DNA from: a virus
IMG/VR virus record: IMGVR_UViG_3300022187_000158
Coordinates: 1-29,184 of that record
Direction: 5' to 3' (one strand)
Length of the DNA stretch: 29,184 nt
This document shows positions 1 through 6,475 of the stretch, piece by piece (within the stretch, counting starts at the first letter, position 1; the number at the start of each line of letters is the position of its first letter). A model generated the notes under the pieces. That model was not told the origin of the DNA. It ran no database searches and worked only from the letters and a program-made list of their open reading frames with translations. The position numbers were made by a program, and so were the translations under genes.

Positions 1-9
1 GTTCAAAAG

Positions 10-70
10 CGCAGGGGCATCCTACTTAATCAAATAAAATACAAGGCAAAGCAATTGCCGATACCCTGCG
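10..70 (+). promoter_or_regulatory. Possible structured leader RNA or terminator
   Basis: Bases 10-16 (CGCAGGG) are exactly complementary to 64-70 (CCCTGCG), and ATC at 19-21 can extend the stem with GAT at 60-62, leaving small bulges. Between the arms lies an A-rich stretch and a second hairpin, GGCAA (45-49) with TTGCC (55-59). The outer stem ends 13 bases before the Shine-Dalgarno sequence at 84-88. It could be a leader RNA for the gene at 96 or the 3' end of an upstream transcript. No known RNA family was recognised. Confidence 0.35.
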
Positions 71-95
71 TATTTATATTCGAGGAGGAACAAGA

Positions 96-431
96 ATGAG
101 AATTGACATAGAAGATATACAAGACCACGAAGACCCATACTGGTATCAGAATCTCAGAGGAATGCTTGGCATGACCGACCAGATTATGCGACTCTATGGG
201 CACGATGAAGAAGCATTCAAACAGCGCATTGCTGAGTTTATGTGGCGGGTTGTCCAAAGCAATCTATCCGCTGACACCAAGCCAAGGCACGACAATGAAG
301 TTGAGCACTGTGGGACATTTCCCAAAGAAAGTGGTTCACCGGGTATCAGCCATTTGATTGCCGATGCTTATCCACGCTCTACATCAAGAACAAGATGGTT
401 CGCTAAGCAACACCAATCCGACCAAGAGTAG
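96..431 (+). CDS. Hypothetical protein, 111 aa
   Basis: I do not recognise this protein. It is accepted as a gene because a perfect Shine-Dalgarno sequence GGAGG (84-88) lies 7 bases before the ATG, the spacing used across the window. The N-terminal half is acidic and probably helical (motif DPYWYQNLRGML near residue 13). The C-terminal half is polar, rich in Ser, Arg and His, and looks disordered. There is no signal peptide or membrane segment. Its last 29 bases overlap the 3' end of the convergent kinase-like gene, so the two transcripts must overlap. The unusual C-terminus may partly reflect coding constraint from the other strand. Confidence 0.6.
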   Translation: MRIDIEDIQDHEDPYWYQNLRGMLGMTDQIMRLYGHDEEAFKQRIAEFMWRVVQSNLSADTKPRHDNEVEHCGTFPKESGSPGISHLIADAYPRSTSRTRWFAKQHQSDQE

Positions 432-1206
432 ATTGAACATCTTTTTCTTGGTCCTCAAGCAAATCAAATAGTAAATCTTCTTGTGCTCTACTCATCGGTA
501 TTTCTGATTCTAAAACAGGCTGAATGAATTGCTCAAACGGCAACTCACTTACTCTTCTAGCAAAGGACTCTCTTTGTTCTTCTGGAAGTTGGTAATCAAT
601 ACCCAATCTGCGAGGAGCGCCCCTCATCGCTTGGGCACGCATTCGCTCTTCAAAGTTTGATGGATTTACTGCCCCGTAAAACATTGGGTCCATCATTACA
701 GCCCTTCCTTGTTGTGAAGGGTCATCCATTATTTCACTCACTTGCATTCCTCTCTGAGGTAATGTTTGCATCCAATTAGCAGGTTTGACATCTGAAAGAC
801 CAAGTGCTTCTAACAGTTCACCTCCCGGTGCGTCGTAAAGTGCTTGGGCTAGTTGTTTGCCTCTCATTGCCCCGGCTCTTTTAGTACCCGTATAATCTAA
901 GGGTTGACCTCGAACTTGTTGTGAAAGAACAGGCACTCTGTGGTTGAACCTTGCTTGGGTATCCACAGGTAATTCCATAGTCTGTGCGATTGGATTTTGT
1001 GATACAAACAAATCCGGTCTTTCCACAGCCAAACGGTTGAGATAATACATATCGGGGAGAGTAAATACTCCCCCGACTTTGGTGACATCCGGGTCACCTT
1101 CTCTGCCAAACACTTGCTGATTCATCCCTTCATCAAGAAGGTAACCCTCCGAGGGTTGAAAGACGGCTTTGAGCAGCAACCATGCTTGCTCAAAGGCACC
1201 CGTCAT
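403..1206 (-). CDS. Protein-kinase-like protein with N-terminal AWxLLK tag
   Basis: This 267-residue protein shows a plausible minimal protein-kinase layout. K43 in DVTKVGG could be the ATP-anchoring lysine. VLSQQVRGQPLD (about 93-104) resembles the hinge. SDVKPANWM (138-146) matches the catalytic-loop pattern DxKPxN with D139, K141 and N144. MMDPMFYG (171-178) sits where DFG is expected, with D173. The glycine loop and HRD histidine are not clear, so activity is uncertain. Residues 1-13 (MTGAFEQAWLLLK) form a peptide shared with the proteins at 22144-22428 and 25897-26439. The C-terminal 80 residues are charged and helical. It lies apart from the other minus-strand genes and ends inside the convergent gene at 96-431. 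Shine-Dalgarno is weak (GGAA). The fold assignment is inference from motifs. Confidence 0.5.
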   Translation of the reverse strand: MTGAFEQAWLLLKAVFQPSEGYLLDEGMNQQVFGREGDPDVTKVGGVFTLPDMYYLNRLAVERPDLFVSQNPIAQTMELPVDTQARFNHRVPVLSQQVRGQPLDYTGTKRAGAMRGKQLAQALYDAPGGELLEALGLSDVKPANWMQTLPQRGMQVSEIMDDPSQQGRAVMMDPMFYGAVNPSNFEERMRAQAMRGAPRRLGIDYQLPEEQRESFARRVSELPFEQFIQPVLESEIPMSRAQEDLLFDLLEDQEKDVQSTLGRIGVA

Positions 1207-1364
1207 AATATTCCGACTGAGCCGTTTGGCTTAGTATTTGTGCTTTGGTTTCGGCCACTAAAGTACTTCTTTTATAAAGGTCCTAAGAAGATATATGGCA
1301 CCTTTCGGAAAAAACCAGCCGAATAAATAAGAAAAATAATAAACAGAAAACAAGAGGAATGAAT
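1207..1364. promoter_or_regulatory. Divergent intergenic region with hairpin
   Basis: This 158-base gap separates the minus-strand kinase-like gene from the plus-strand DUF932-like gene. It holds a TATA box (TTTATAAA, 1271-1278) that is palindromic and could serve both directions. A 7-bp hairpin with a GTTT loop (1217-1223 with 1228-1234) lies just upstream of the kinase-like gene and would fall in its 5' UTR. The rest, about 1300-1350, is A-rich leader of the plus-strand gene. No small reading frame is convincing here. Confidence 0.5.
1265..1287 (+). promoter_or_regulatory. Archaeal TATA promoter, copy 1 of a 23-base repeat
   Basis: These 23 bases, centred on TTTTATAAAGGTCC, are identical to 7934-7956 in front of the clamp-loader gene. 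The similarity continues more weakly for several bases downstream. With the usual archaeal distance of about 25 bases from TATA to start site, transcription would begin near 1300 and give a leader of about 65 bases before the ATG at 1365. The expected purine-rich BRE is not obvious upstream of the TATA box. Confidence 0.65.
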
Positions 1365-2837
1365 ATGAACGAAATAGTATTGATAGGAAAAATAACAGGA
1401 AGCACACCGAACATAATTGAAATGGAGTACCCCTCAGTAGCGGGTATTAATTCAATTAGACTACCCAGAACAATGGTCGCTCGCTTTGAGCGCATTGAAG
1501 GTGGTAGAGTTGCGGTGTTAGTAAGACCAGACGATAGTAGCAAGGGACAAGAACTCAACCGTGAGTTGATTTCACAGAACTCCCCACTACATGTAACCAG
1601 TGAACACATGGACATTGTCATGGCCTTTGAGAACAATGAAAGCATCAGCGTAGATGCTGACTTCGATGACGAAGTACCAGTCTGGGCTAACCAAGATACA
1701 CCTAGTGTAGAAGTTGGTGGAGAAGCAGTGGGTCCGTTTGACAACATGCTGTTCTCCGGTGGAAGAAAAGAGAAGGCGACTATGGATTGGGACTTTGACC
1801 CAGTTCGCAAGCCAGCCTTTGTAATGGTAGATGACGGTAGCCAAAGCACAGTTGCTAGAGTCAACGGTGCGAATGGTGAGCCATCAGCCTACCACATCTT
1901 CAACCCAAACTACGCTAGTGACAGTAGACCAATGGGTGCTCACTTGGGTACATTCAGTGCGTCTTACTACCCAATGCCTTACCGAGTTGGCTATGGTCCT
2001 GTATTGGACATGGCTGCTGAGAAAGGTTGGCCAGCACAAGTAATGGCATGGAACGAAGGGAAGCAATCGGCTCTCTTCCTTGATGTGTCTACTAATGTTG
2101 ACTGGGAGAAAGCAAGACACAGACTTGGAACTAAATGGCAAACCAGAGGCTTTGCTAACAACGGTGACTACAGAGTTGGTATCGCAATCTACAACAGCCT
2201 AGATGGTAGCAGTGCTTACAAAGTACAGGCTATCGCTGAGCGACTAGTATGTACCAACGGTATGGTCATGGGTGACAGAGCGAATCTAATCAGTCTCAAG
2301 CACACCAATGGTGTGTTGGGCAACTTCGATTTCAGCAAACTGGCTGACAGAATACACGAAGTCATTGAGACAGCGGCTGAGGAGATAATTGTAGCGGAAT
2401 CGATGAGAGACATTCAAGTCGATAGGAACATGTTTGAGAAACTCATGACCATTTGTGAGCGTAAGGGATTGATTACCAAGCCACAAATCAAGCGTGACGA
2501 CACTGGTAATGTAGTCGGTATCAACAGAGGTCACATGTGGAGACTAATGGGACAAGGATGGACTAATCCAAGCGAGCCTTGGGTCGCTGTCAACAACCAA
2601 GACAGTGGTTCTCTACTCCATGTATACAACATCTTGACTGGTGCTATCACACACAAGCCAACTTGGACTGATGGTAAGGACACACTGACTGGTTCGACAC
2701 TTAACTTCTCTACACTAACAGACAGACTACAGACAGTTCACAAGGTACTTGGTGACATGACTCGTAAAGCAGTCAATGGTACCTCAATCGATGCACAACT
2801 ATCAAAGGTCCCAATGTTCAGCGAGATTCTATACTGA
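1365..2837 (+). CDS. DUF932-like phage/plasmid protein
   Basis: The protein (490 aa) resembles the DUF932 family found in phages and plasmids. The clearest part is about residues 266-300, where GIAIYNSLDGSS followed by AERLVCTNGMVMG matches the family pattern of a sequence like 'SHDGS' and then 'RVVCxN'. The molecular function of DUF932 is not established. The N-terminus is a beta-rich segment (NEIVLIGKITGS). The start is set at the second ATG because GAGG at 1354-1357 lies 7 bases before it and only 1 base before the ATG at 1359. It is the first gene behind the repeated promoter at 1265, which suggests early and strong expression. Family call is moderate. Confidence 0.6.
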   Translation: MNEIVLIGKITGSTPNIIEMEYPSVAGINSIRLPRTMVARFERIEGGRVAVLVRPDDSSKGQELNRELISQNSPLHVTSEHMDIVMAFENNESISVDADFDDEVPVWANQDTPSVEVGGEAVGPFDNMLFSGGRKEKATMDWDFDPVRKPAFVMVDDGSQSTVARVNGANGEPSAYHIFNPNYASDSRPMGAHLGTFSASYYPMPYRVGYGPVLDMAAEKGWPAQVMAWNEGKQSALFLDVSTNVDWEKARHRLGTKWQTRGFANNGDYRVGIAIYNSLDGSSAYKVQAIAERLVCTNGMVMGDRANLISLKHTNGVLGNFDFSKLADRIHEVIETAAEEIIVAESMRDIQVDRNMFEKLMTICERKGLITKPQIKRDDTGNVVGINRGHMWRLMGQGWTNPSEPWVAVNNQDSGSLLHVYNILTGAITHKPTWTDGKDTLTGSTLNFSTLTDRLQTVHKVLGDMTRKAVNGTSIDAQLSKVPMFSEILY

Positions 2838-2847
2838 GGTGGATTGC

Positions 2848-2982
2848 TTGAAGAAGTACAAAGTAAGAGTTGAGTTTGATGCAGTCGTATATGCAGACAA
2901 CGAAGTAGATGCTATGGAACACACAGAACTATTCGATAGGGTTAATATCCTATACATCGAGGCAGAACAGTTGGAGGAATGA
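2848..2982 (+). CDS. Small hypothetical protein, 44 aa, TTG start
   Basis: A short frame follows the DUF932-like gene by 10 bases. The Shine-Dalgarno GAGGTGG (2836-2842), which contains part of the upstream stop region, precedes a TTG start at 2848. The product reads LKKYKVRVEFDAVVYADNEV at its N-terminus, a beta strand, turn and helix pattern seen in many small phage proteins of unknown role. The stop TGA (2980-2982) sits in the Shine-Dalgarno spacer of the next gene, which implies coupled translation. The frame is open further upstream, but that part overlaps the DUF932 gene and has no ribosome site. Confidence 0.5.
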   Translation: MKKYKVRVEFDAVVYADNEVDAMEHTELFDRVNILYIEAEQLEE

Positions 2983-2984
2983 AT

Positions 2985-3692
2985 ATGAACGAAGAAACAC
3001 CAGAAGAAGCAGTAAAAGTAATACTAGAACGGATGAGAGAGGGAGGCCTCTGGCAACCACATGGTCTAGGTTTATCCTATATCAAAGAGGCAAACCAGAC
3101 TGTCAAACTTATCTCACAAGAGAATACACCGATGAGCGCTCAAGCCAGAATCCGTATGAGGATGTTGGTTGAGAGCATCGGTTGGTCTGTTGACGAAACC
3201 ATTTGTGAACTGATAGATGTAGAGCATCTGTCTCTTGAAGAGAAGCACATCAAAGAGATGATGATGCGACAAGAGATGGCTCAAGGTTGGAAGTGTTCCT
3301 GTGGTACTCCATTGTCAGCCTTCCCGCTTGAGGAAGGTGTATGGAAACACGAGGGTCAGCAAGAGATGGTTCTACCTACTGGAGAGAAAGAGATGGTCGA
3401 GCAGTGGCATGTTTTGATTCAGTGCCCTACTTGTGATGCTGAGATACCTACCGACCCATATGACTACGGACTACTAGCGGGCGACGAGTCAATGCTTGTC
3501 TACAACACTGGTAAGGTTACATACACTGCTGTCGACAGACCTGCTATCATTGATAGGGTTGACAATAAACTAGCGGAATCGATGATAATACTGGGTACAT
3601 TTTGTCCGTTCAACGGTGACCTACTACCTCCTCATGTCAGAGGGGCGGTTGTCACTTTCAGAGAAACAAAGGAAACAGGTGAAGAAGAATGA
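2985..3692 (+). CDS. Hypothetical zinc-ribbon protein, 235 aa
   Basis: I do not recognise the family. The first 100 residues look helical (MSAQARIRMRMLVESIGWSV and following). A zinc ribbon follows: CSCG near residue 104 and CPTC near 152, separated by a beta-rich loop with W and E residues. The C-terminal part is mixed. GGAGG (2973-2977) stands exactly 7 bases before this ATG, so it is preferred over the ATG at 2979. The leader GGAGGAATGAATATGAACGA is almost the same as that of the DUF932-like gene. The 3' end overlaps the next small gene by a few bases. Confidence 0.7.
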   Translation: MNEETPEEAVKVILERMREGGLWQPHGLGLSYIKEANQTVKLISQENTPMSAQARIRMRMLVESIGWSVDETICELIDVEHLSLEEKHIKEMMMRQEMAQGWKCSCGTPLSAFPLEEGVWKHEGQQEMVLPTGEKEMVEQWHVLIQCPTCDAEIPTDPYDYGLLAGDESMLVYNTGKVTYTAVDRPAIIDRVDNKLAESMIILGTFCPFNGDLLPPHVRGAVVTFRETKETGEEE

Positions 3693-3811
3693 TGAATGAA
3701 GAGGAATATATTACGAAGAGAATAAAAGAACTGAGAGCAAGTTTGGATTATGAAGAAGCACTTTATGCACTTGCATACCAATGTTATCATAGAAACTATG
3801 TGGAGTGCTGA
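3689..3811 (+). CDS. Small hypothetical protein, 40 aa
   Basis: A short frame begins with ATGATG overlapping the upstream TGA and ends at 3811, 2 bases before the next start. The product is acidic and helical (NEEEYITKRIKELRASLDYE, then a Tyr/Cys-rich tail ending HRNYVEC). The purine-rich stretch AGGTGAAGAAGA before the ATG could serve as ribosome site. No function can be assigned. It is accepted mainly because it fills the space between two genes in the same overlapping style. Confidence 0.4.
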   Translation: MMNEEEYITKRIKELRASLDYEEALYALAYQCYHRNYVEC

Positions 3812-3813
3812 AG

Positions 3814-4080
3814 ATGAGTATAGAAATAATACAACTAGGAGATGAGATAATGCGAGTGTTGGTCGTCGACAAAGACACTCCCAAACAGGCGTGTGAGAAC
3901 TGCGGGCAGCCTTGCTACAACCACGAACTACTTGCCAAGGAAGACACAGACTGGTGCATGAATTGTAACGATGAAGAATACAGGAAGGGTTGGTCTGACA
4001 GAGACATTGGTGTCTGGTGTATAGAGCAGATGGCAAAGGGACTGGCTGTGGCAGTTATCACAAGAGACATGGAGGAATAG
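3814..4080 (+). CDS. Small zinc-binding protein
   Basis: This protein of about 88 aa has two cysteine pairs, CENCGQPC and WCMNC, spaced as in a zinc ribbon or treble clef. The C-terminal region (YRKGWSDRDIGVWCIEQMAKG) is a likely amphipathic helix. GGAG at 3802-3805 lies 8 bases before this ATG. A second start at 3850 (MRVLVVDKD) also has GGAG 8 bases upstream, so the N-terminus is uncertain by 12 residues. The stop TAG is inside the Shine-Dalgarno spacer of the next gene. The role is unknown. Confidence 0.6.
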   Translation: MSIEIIQLGDEIMRVLVVDKDTPKQACENCGQPCYNHELLAKEDTDWCMNCNDEEYRKGWSDRDIGVWCIEQMAKGLAVAVITRDMEE

Positions 4081-4082
4081 AT

Positions 4083-4289
4083 ATGAAAAGATTTCCTAAA
4101 TCAAAAGCAAAGATACAAGCGTTGAACATAGCCATCATGCAATACACTTGTCTTGAAGGAAACGGTTACGATTACTTTCATCGTTATCAAATGACTGATA
4201 CATTTGGTGTCCCTCTCATTTGCACAGTGGAAGATATTGAATGGGCGATGGATTACTTATGGGAAAGATGTCAGAAGGTGGAAGTATGA
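4083..4289 (+). CDS. Small hypothetical protein, 68 aa
   Basis: A basic N-terminus (MKRFPKSKAKIQALN) is followed by a compact mixed region rich in Tyr, Asp and Trp. I recognise no family. The start is well supported by GGAGG (4071-4075), a 7-base spacer that contains the previous stop, and ATG. It overlaps the next gene by 4 bases (ATGA type), which indicates coupled translation. Confidence 0.6.
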   Translation: MKRFPKSKAKIQALNIAIMQYTCLEGNGYDYFHRYQMTDTFGVPLICTVEDIEWAMDYLWERCQKVEV

Positions 4290-4801
4290 ACATATTTGTA
4301 TTAGACGAAGACCCAGCGCAAGCCGCTAGATACCTAGACGATGTTAGACTACCCAAGATGTGCGTAGAGTCAGCACAGATGATGGCATCAGCCCTGCGTA
4401 GGCATGGTGCTACTGATGAGCAGATGCCTCTGACTAAGAAAGGAACGCCTTACATTGGTGGTTACAAACATCATCCATGCACAGTATGGGCTGGCGACAG
4501 TCGTGCTAACTTTGTATGGCTTGCCCTACATGCAATTGAACAGTGTAAAGAATATACTCGGAGGTTTGGTAAAGAACATGCTTGCTCTGGTCCAATCAAT
4601 CACATGGCTCGTATGTGGAAGACTGCTAAGTTTGAAGAAAACTACATGACACCATTCGCACAGGCTATGCCAGACGAATACAAATCCAATGACGATGTGG
4701 TCAAAGCCTACAGGTCTTACTACAAGTCTAAAGAATACAGCAAAGGTGGTGTCAAATACATTCGAGCCGATGTTCCTACTTGGTGGGAGGTGACAGCGTA
4801 A
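4286..4801 (+). CDS. Conserved phage protein, possibly pyrimidine-dimer glycosylase-like
   Basis: The 171-residue product opens with MNIFVLDEDPAQAARYLDDV and continues LPKMCVESAQMM, then has KHHPCTVWAGDSRANFVWL and RFGKEHACSGPINHM. This layout is typical of a conserved family in marine phages that has sometimes been annotated as pyrimidine dimer DNA glycosylase-like. That functional label is weak; I recognise the family pattern rather than a proven active site. If correct, it would repair UV damage in viral DNA, which suits a surface-ocean virus. The start at 4286 gives the family N-terminus and follows AGGTGG; the frame stays open a little further upstream. It overlaps the preceding gene and abuts the next (TAATG). 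Confidence 0.5.
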   Translation: MNIFVLDEDPAQAARYLDDVRLPKMCVESAQMMASALRRHGATDEQMPLTKKGTPYIGGYKHHPCTVWAGDSRANFVWLALHAIEQCKEYTRRFGKEHACSGPINHMARMWKTAKFEENYMTPFAQAMPDEYKSNDDVVKAYRSYYKSKEYSKGGVKYIRADVPTWWEVTA

Positions 4802-5094
4802 TGTCACACATCAAATCCATGAGCGACACCGCTAAGAAATACATCGACATCATCATGAGCGACGGTAAGGTTCGTAATGCTGGGCAAATACTTGATGAGT
4901 TATATGAAAGCAAAAAGCACAGTGCTAACAGATACATACCGACTAAGGGTGAATTGAAAGATTATATGCACAGGAACTATTCAAGTAAGGTCAGAAGGGA
5001 AAGACATCCTTTGGCATTACCAAACATGAGAAACAAAACAACAAGGGTCACATATTATTGGAGGGAAATGAATGAGAAAAATACACATAGTTGA
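4801..5094 (+). CDS. Small basic protein, possible winged helix
   Basis: The product (97 aa) is basic. Residues about 10-60 (DTAKKYIDIIMSDGKVRNAG, then QILDELYES and IPTKGELKDYMHRNY) look like helix, helix, recognition helix, followed by a strand-rich end (RVTYYWREM). This is compatible with a winged helix-turn-helix DNA-binding protein, but no family was identified. The ATG overlaps the upstream TAA, and GGGAGGTG lies 9 bases before it. The end overlaps the next gene by 23 bases. Confidence 0.5.
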   Translation: MSHIKSMSDTAKKYIDIIMSDGKVRNAGQILDELYESKKHSANRYIPTKGELKDYMHRNYSSKVRRERHPLALPNMRNKTTRVTYYWREMNEKNTHS

Positions 5095-5314
5095 ATCAGC
5101 AGATGGAGAAACCGAATACGAAGTGTTCTGTAAAGAATGTCACCCAGACGGCGAAGTCTGTTGTGACAGATGCTTACACTACAACGGCTTCGAGATACCA
5201 TGCAAAGCATGTATCGGTGAGGAAGAAGAATACGACAACCTATGCTCTGACTGTAAGGTAGAAGTGGATGGCGTTATCGCTGACAGATACTGGATAGCAC
5301 ATGGTGAGTTGTGA
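5072..5314 (+). CDS. Cysteine-rich zinc-finger protein, 80 aa
   Basis: The protein has eight cysteines and a histidine in regular pairs: CKECH, CCDRCLH, CKAC and CSDC. Such spacing suggests two zinc sites, as in a double zinc finger or a small DnaJ-like zinc domain. The whole chain is acidic, so contact with proteins is more likely than direct DNA binding. GGAGGG upstream and an ATG overlapping the previous frame give the start. The stop overlaps the next start (TGATG). Function is unknown. Confidence 0.6.
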   Translation: MRKIHIVESADGETEYEVFCKECHPDGEVCCDRCLHYNGFEIPCKACIGEEEEYDNLCSDCKVEVDGVIADRYWIAHGEL

Positions 5315-5589
5315 TGGCAAGAGGATTCGAGCAGACGATTCGCTGGCGAGTGCCATGTACTTCTGTCAGATGGCGAGGCAAGGCCGAGGTAGTCATGAGT
5401 GTGGCTGACCCGATTGGCAACAGTCCTGCTATGATTGACATCAGAACTAGAAGAACAATCGAACATCACAAAGGTGAAGGCTTTACGAAAGAGGGCGTAA
5501 GGCTGACACAGGAAGACGCAATGAGTCTAGCCAAAGCATTACTACATACCCTCGAAGAACTGAGGGAAACGAATGACAGCGATAAGTGA
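5314..5589 (+). CDS. Hypothetical protein, 91 aa
   Basis: No family is recognised with confidence. The N-terminal half looks beta-rich (FEQTIRWRVPCTSVRW, then AEVVMSVADPIG). It is followed by a helix-forming segment (LTQEDAMSLAKALLHTLEEL). This strand-then-helix arrangement with 'LTxEDAxxLAxAL' is common in small phage proteins of unknown role. ATG at 5314 overlaps the preceding TGA. The alternative GTG at 5311 adds one residue. The 3' end overlaps the next gene by 17 bases. Confidence 0.55.
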   Translation: MARGFEQTIRWRVPCTSVRWRGKAEVVMSVADPIGNSPAMIDIRTRRTIEHHKGEGFTKEGVRLTQEDAMSLAKALLHTLEELRETNDSDK

Positions 5590-6475
5590 TATAATAAAAC
5601 AGTTAGAAGAAAAGGCTTCTAAGTATGATGAATTGATTACCGACTTAGGTAAACTCTTATCTAAGTATAACGCTAACTCCAATCCAAAAGAAGAATTGGT
5701 CCATGTAGATGAAAAATGGATGGAGGCTTTCAACAAATGTCAAAAGTGGGAACTGGAAGGTAGAGGGGAAAACTGGGCATGGAAGGCAGATTTAATGAAA
5801 AAATATGGTGAGATAAATCATATATCTAATAGAGGTACATTAAACAATAGATTCAACAAAACTGCTAAGATTATGTTTGACCATACTAAGCAAGGAAGAA
5901 AAAATTTTGTTAGACCGAGGGGTTATGAGCCATCAAAAGATACAGAAGTAGAATCCGAAACTAATAACATCGGATACGAAAGGGTCGAGTCATACAAACC
6001 AATGAAGAAAGTCGATGTGCTTGAAGATTTGATTAAGGGTCAAACTGTAGATATAAAGAGTAAGCGTGGAGATTTATATGACGAGCGTCTATTCAAATTG
6101 ATATCTTACTATGAAATCCCTTTGAAACTATCTAAGAAAATAGCCCAGTTTTCTAACTGGGAATATATCGCACAAGGATGGTGCGGTGCAGAAGCGAAAG
6201 GTAAGTTGACAAAGTGGGTAGTTGACAATAGTGAAGTAGAGCCAGTTGTTTATGCTCCTGATAATTATTACTATGAGTTTACTTGTGCAAAATCAAGTGA
6301 AACTAGGGGAAGGCGTAGAACTGTAAACACGAAAGGTCCTTGTGGCAAACTCAACATTCACAAAACGAGAAGACAAATCACAGACAAATCGAAACACCAA
6401 GGGCGTTGTAAGAATTGCGGTAATAGAGTGAGGCTCAACTCCGGTAATGTTAGATTATTAGAAGGGGTAGATTGA
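5573..6475 (+). CDS. Zinc-ribbon protein sharing a module with the helicase candidate
   Basis: This 300-residue protein has three visible parts. Residues 1-40 are a likely coiled coil. Residues about 48-118 (starting EKWMEAFNKCQKWELEG) closely resemble the C-terminal residues 396-468 of the protein at 18239-19678, with the same W, N, C, GxNW, KA, G, S..G..N and R.Y positions. The end (about 245-290) is a zinc ribbon with CGK and CKNCGNRV. The middle is unassigned. A DNA-binding accessory role in replication is inferred from the shared module and the zinc ribbon. The DNA looks visibly richer in A and T than neighbouring genes. GAGGG stands 6 bases before the ATG. Confidence 0.6.
   Translation: MTAISDIIKQLEEKASKYDELITDLGKLLSKYNANSNPKEELVHVDEKWMEAFNKCQKWELEGRGENWAWKADLMKKYGEINHISNRGTLNNRFNKTAKIMFDHTKQGRKNFVRPRGYEPSKDTEVESETNNIGYERVESYKPMKKVDVLEDLIKGQTVDIKSKRGDLYDERLFKLISYYEIPLKLSKKIAQFSNWEYIAQGWCGAEAKGKLTKWVVDNSEVEPVVYAPDNYYYEFTCAKSSETRGRRRTVNTKGPCGKLNIHKTRRQITDKSKHQGRCKNCGNRVRLNSGNVRLLEGVD

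Noticed and set aside
71-80. TATTTATATT as a promoter for the gene at 96
   Set aside because: It lies only 16 bases before the ATG, so a start site at the usual distance would fall inside the coding sequence.
1283-1864. Open minus-strand frame of 193 codons
   Set aside because: It lies opposite the promoter and the DUF932-like gene, has low-complexity Ser/Leu/Thr content typical of antisense frames, and no ribosome site.
2393-3585. A 15-base repeat (TAGCGGAATCGATGA) in two genes
   Set aside because: A match of this length is plausible by chance in a window of this size, and both copies lie within coding sequence with ordinary codons.
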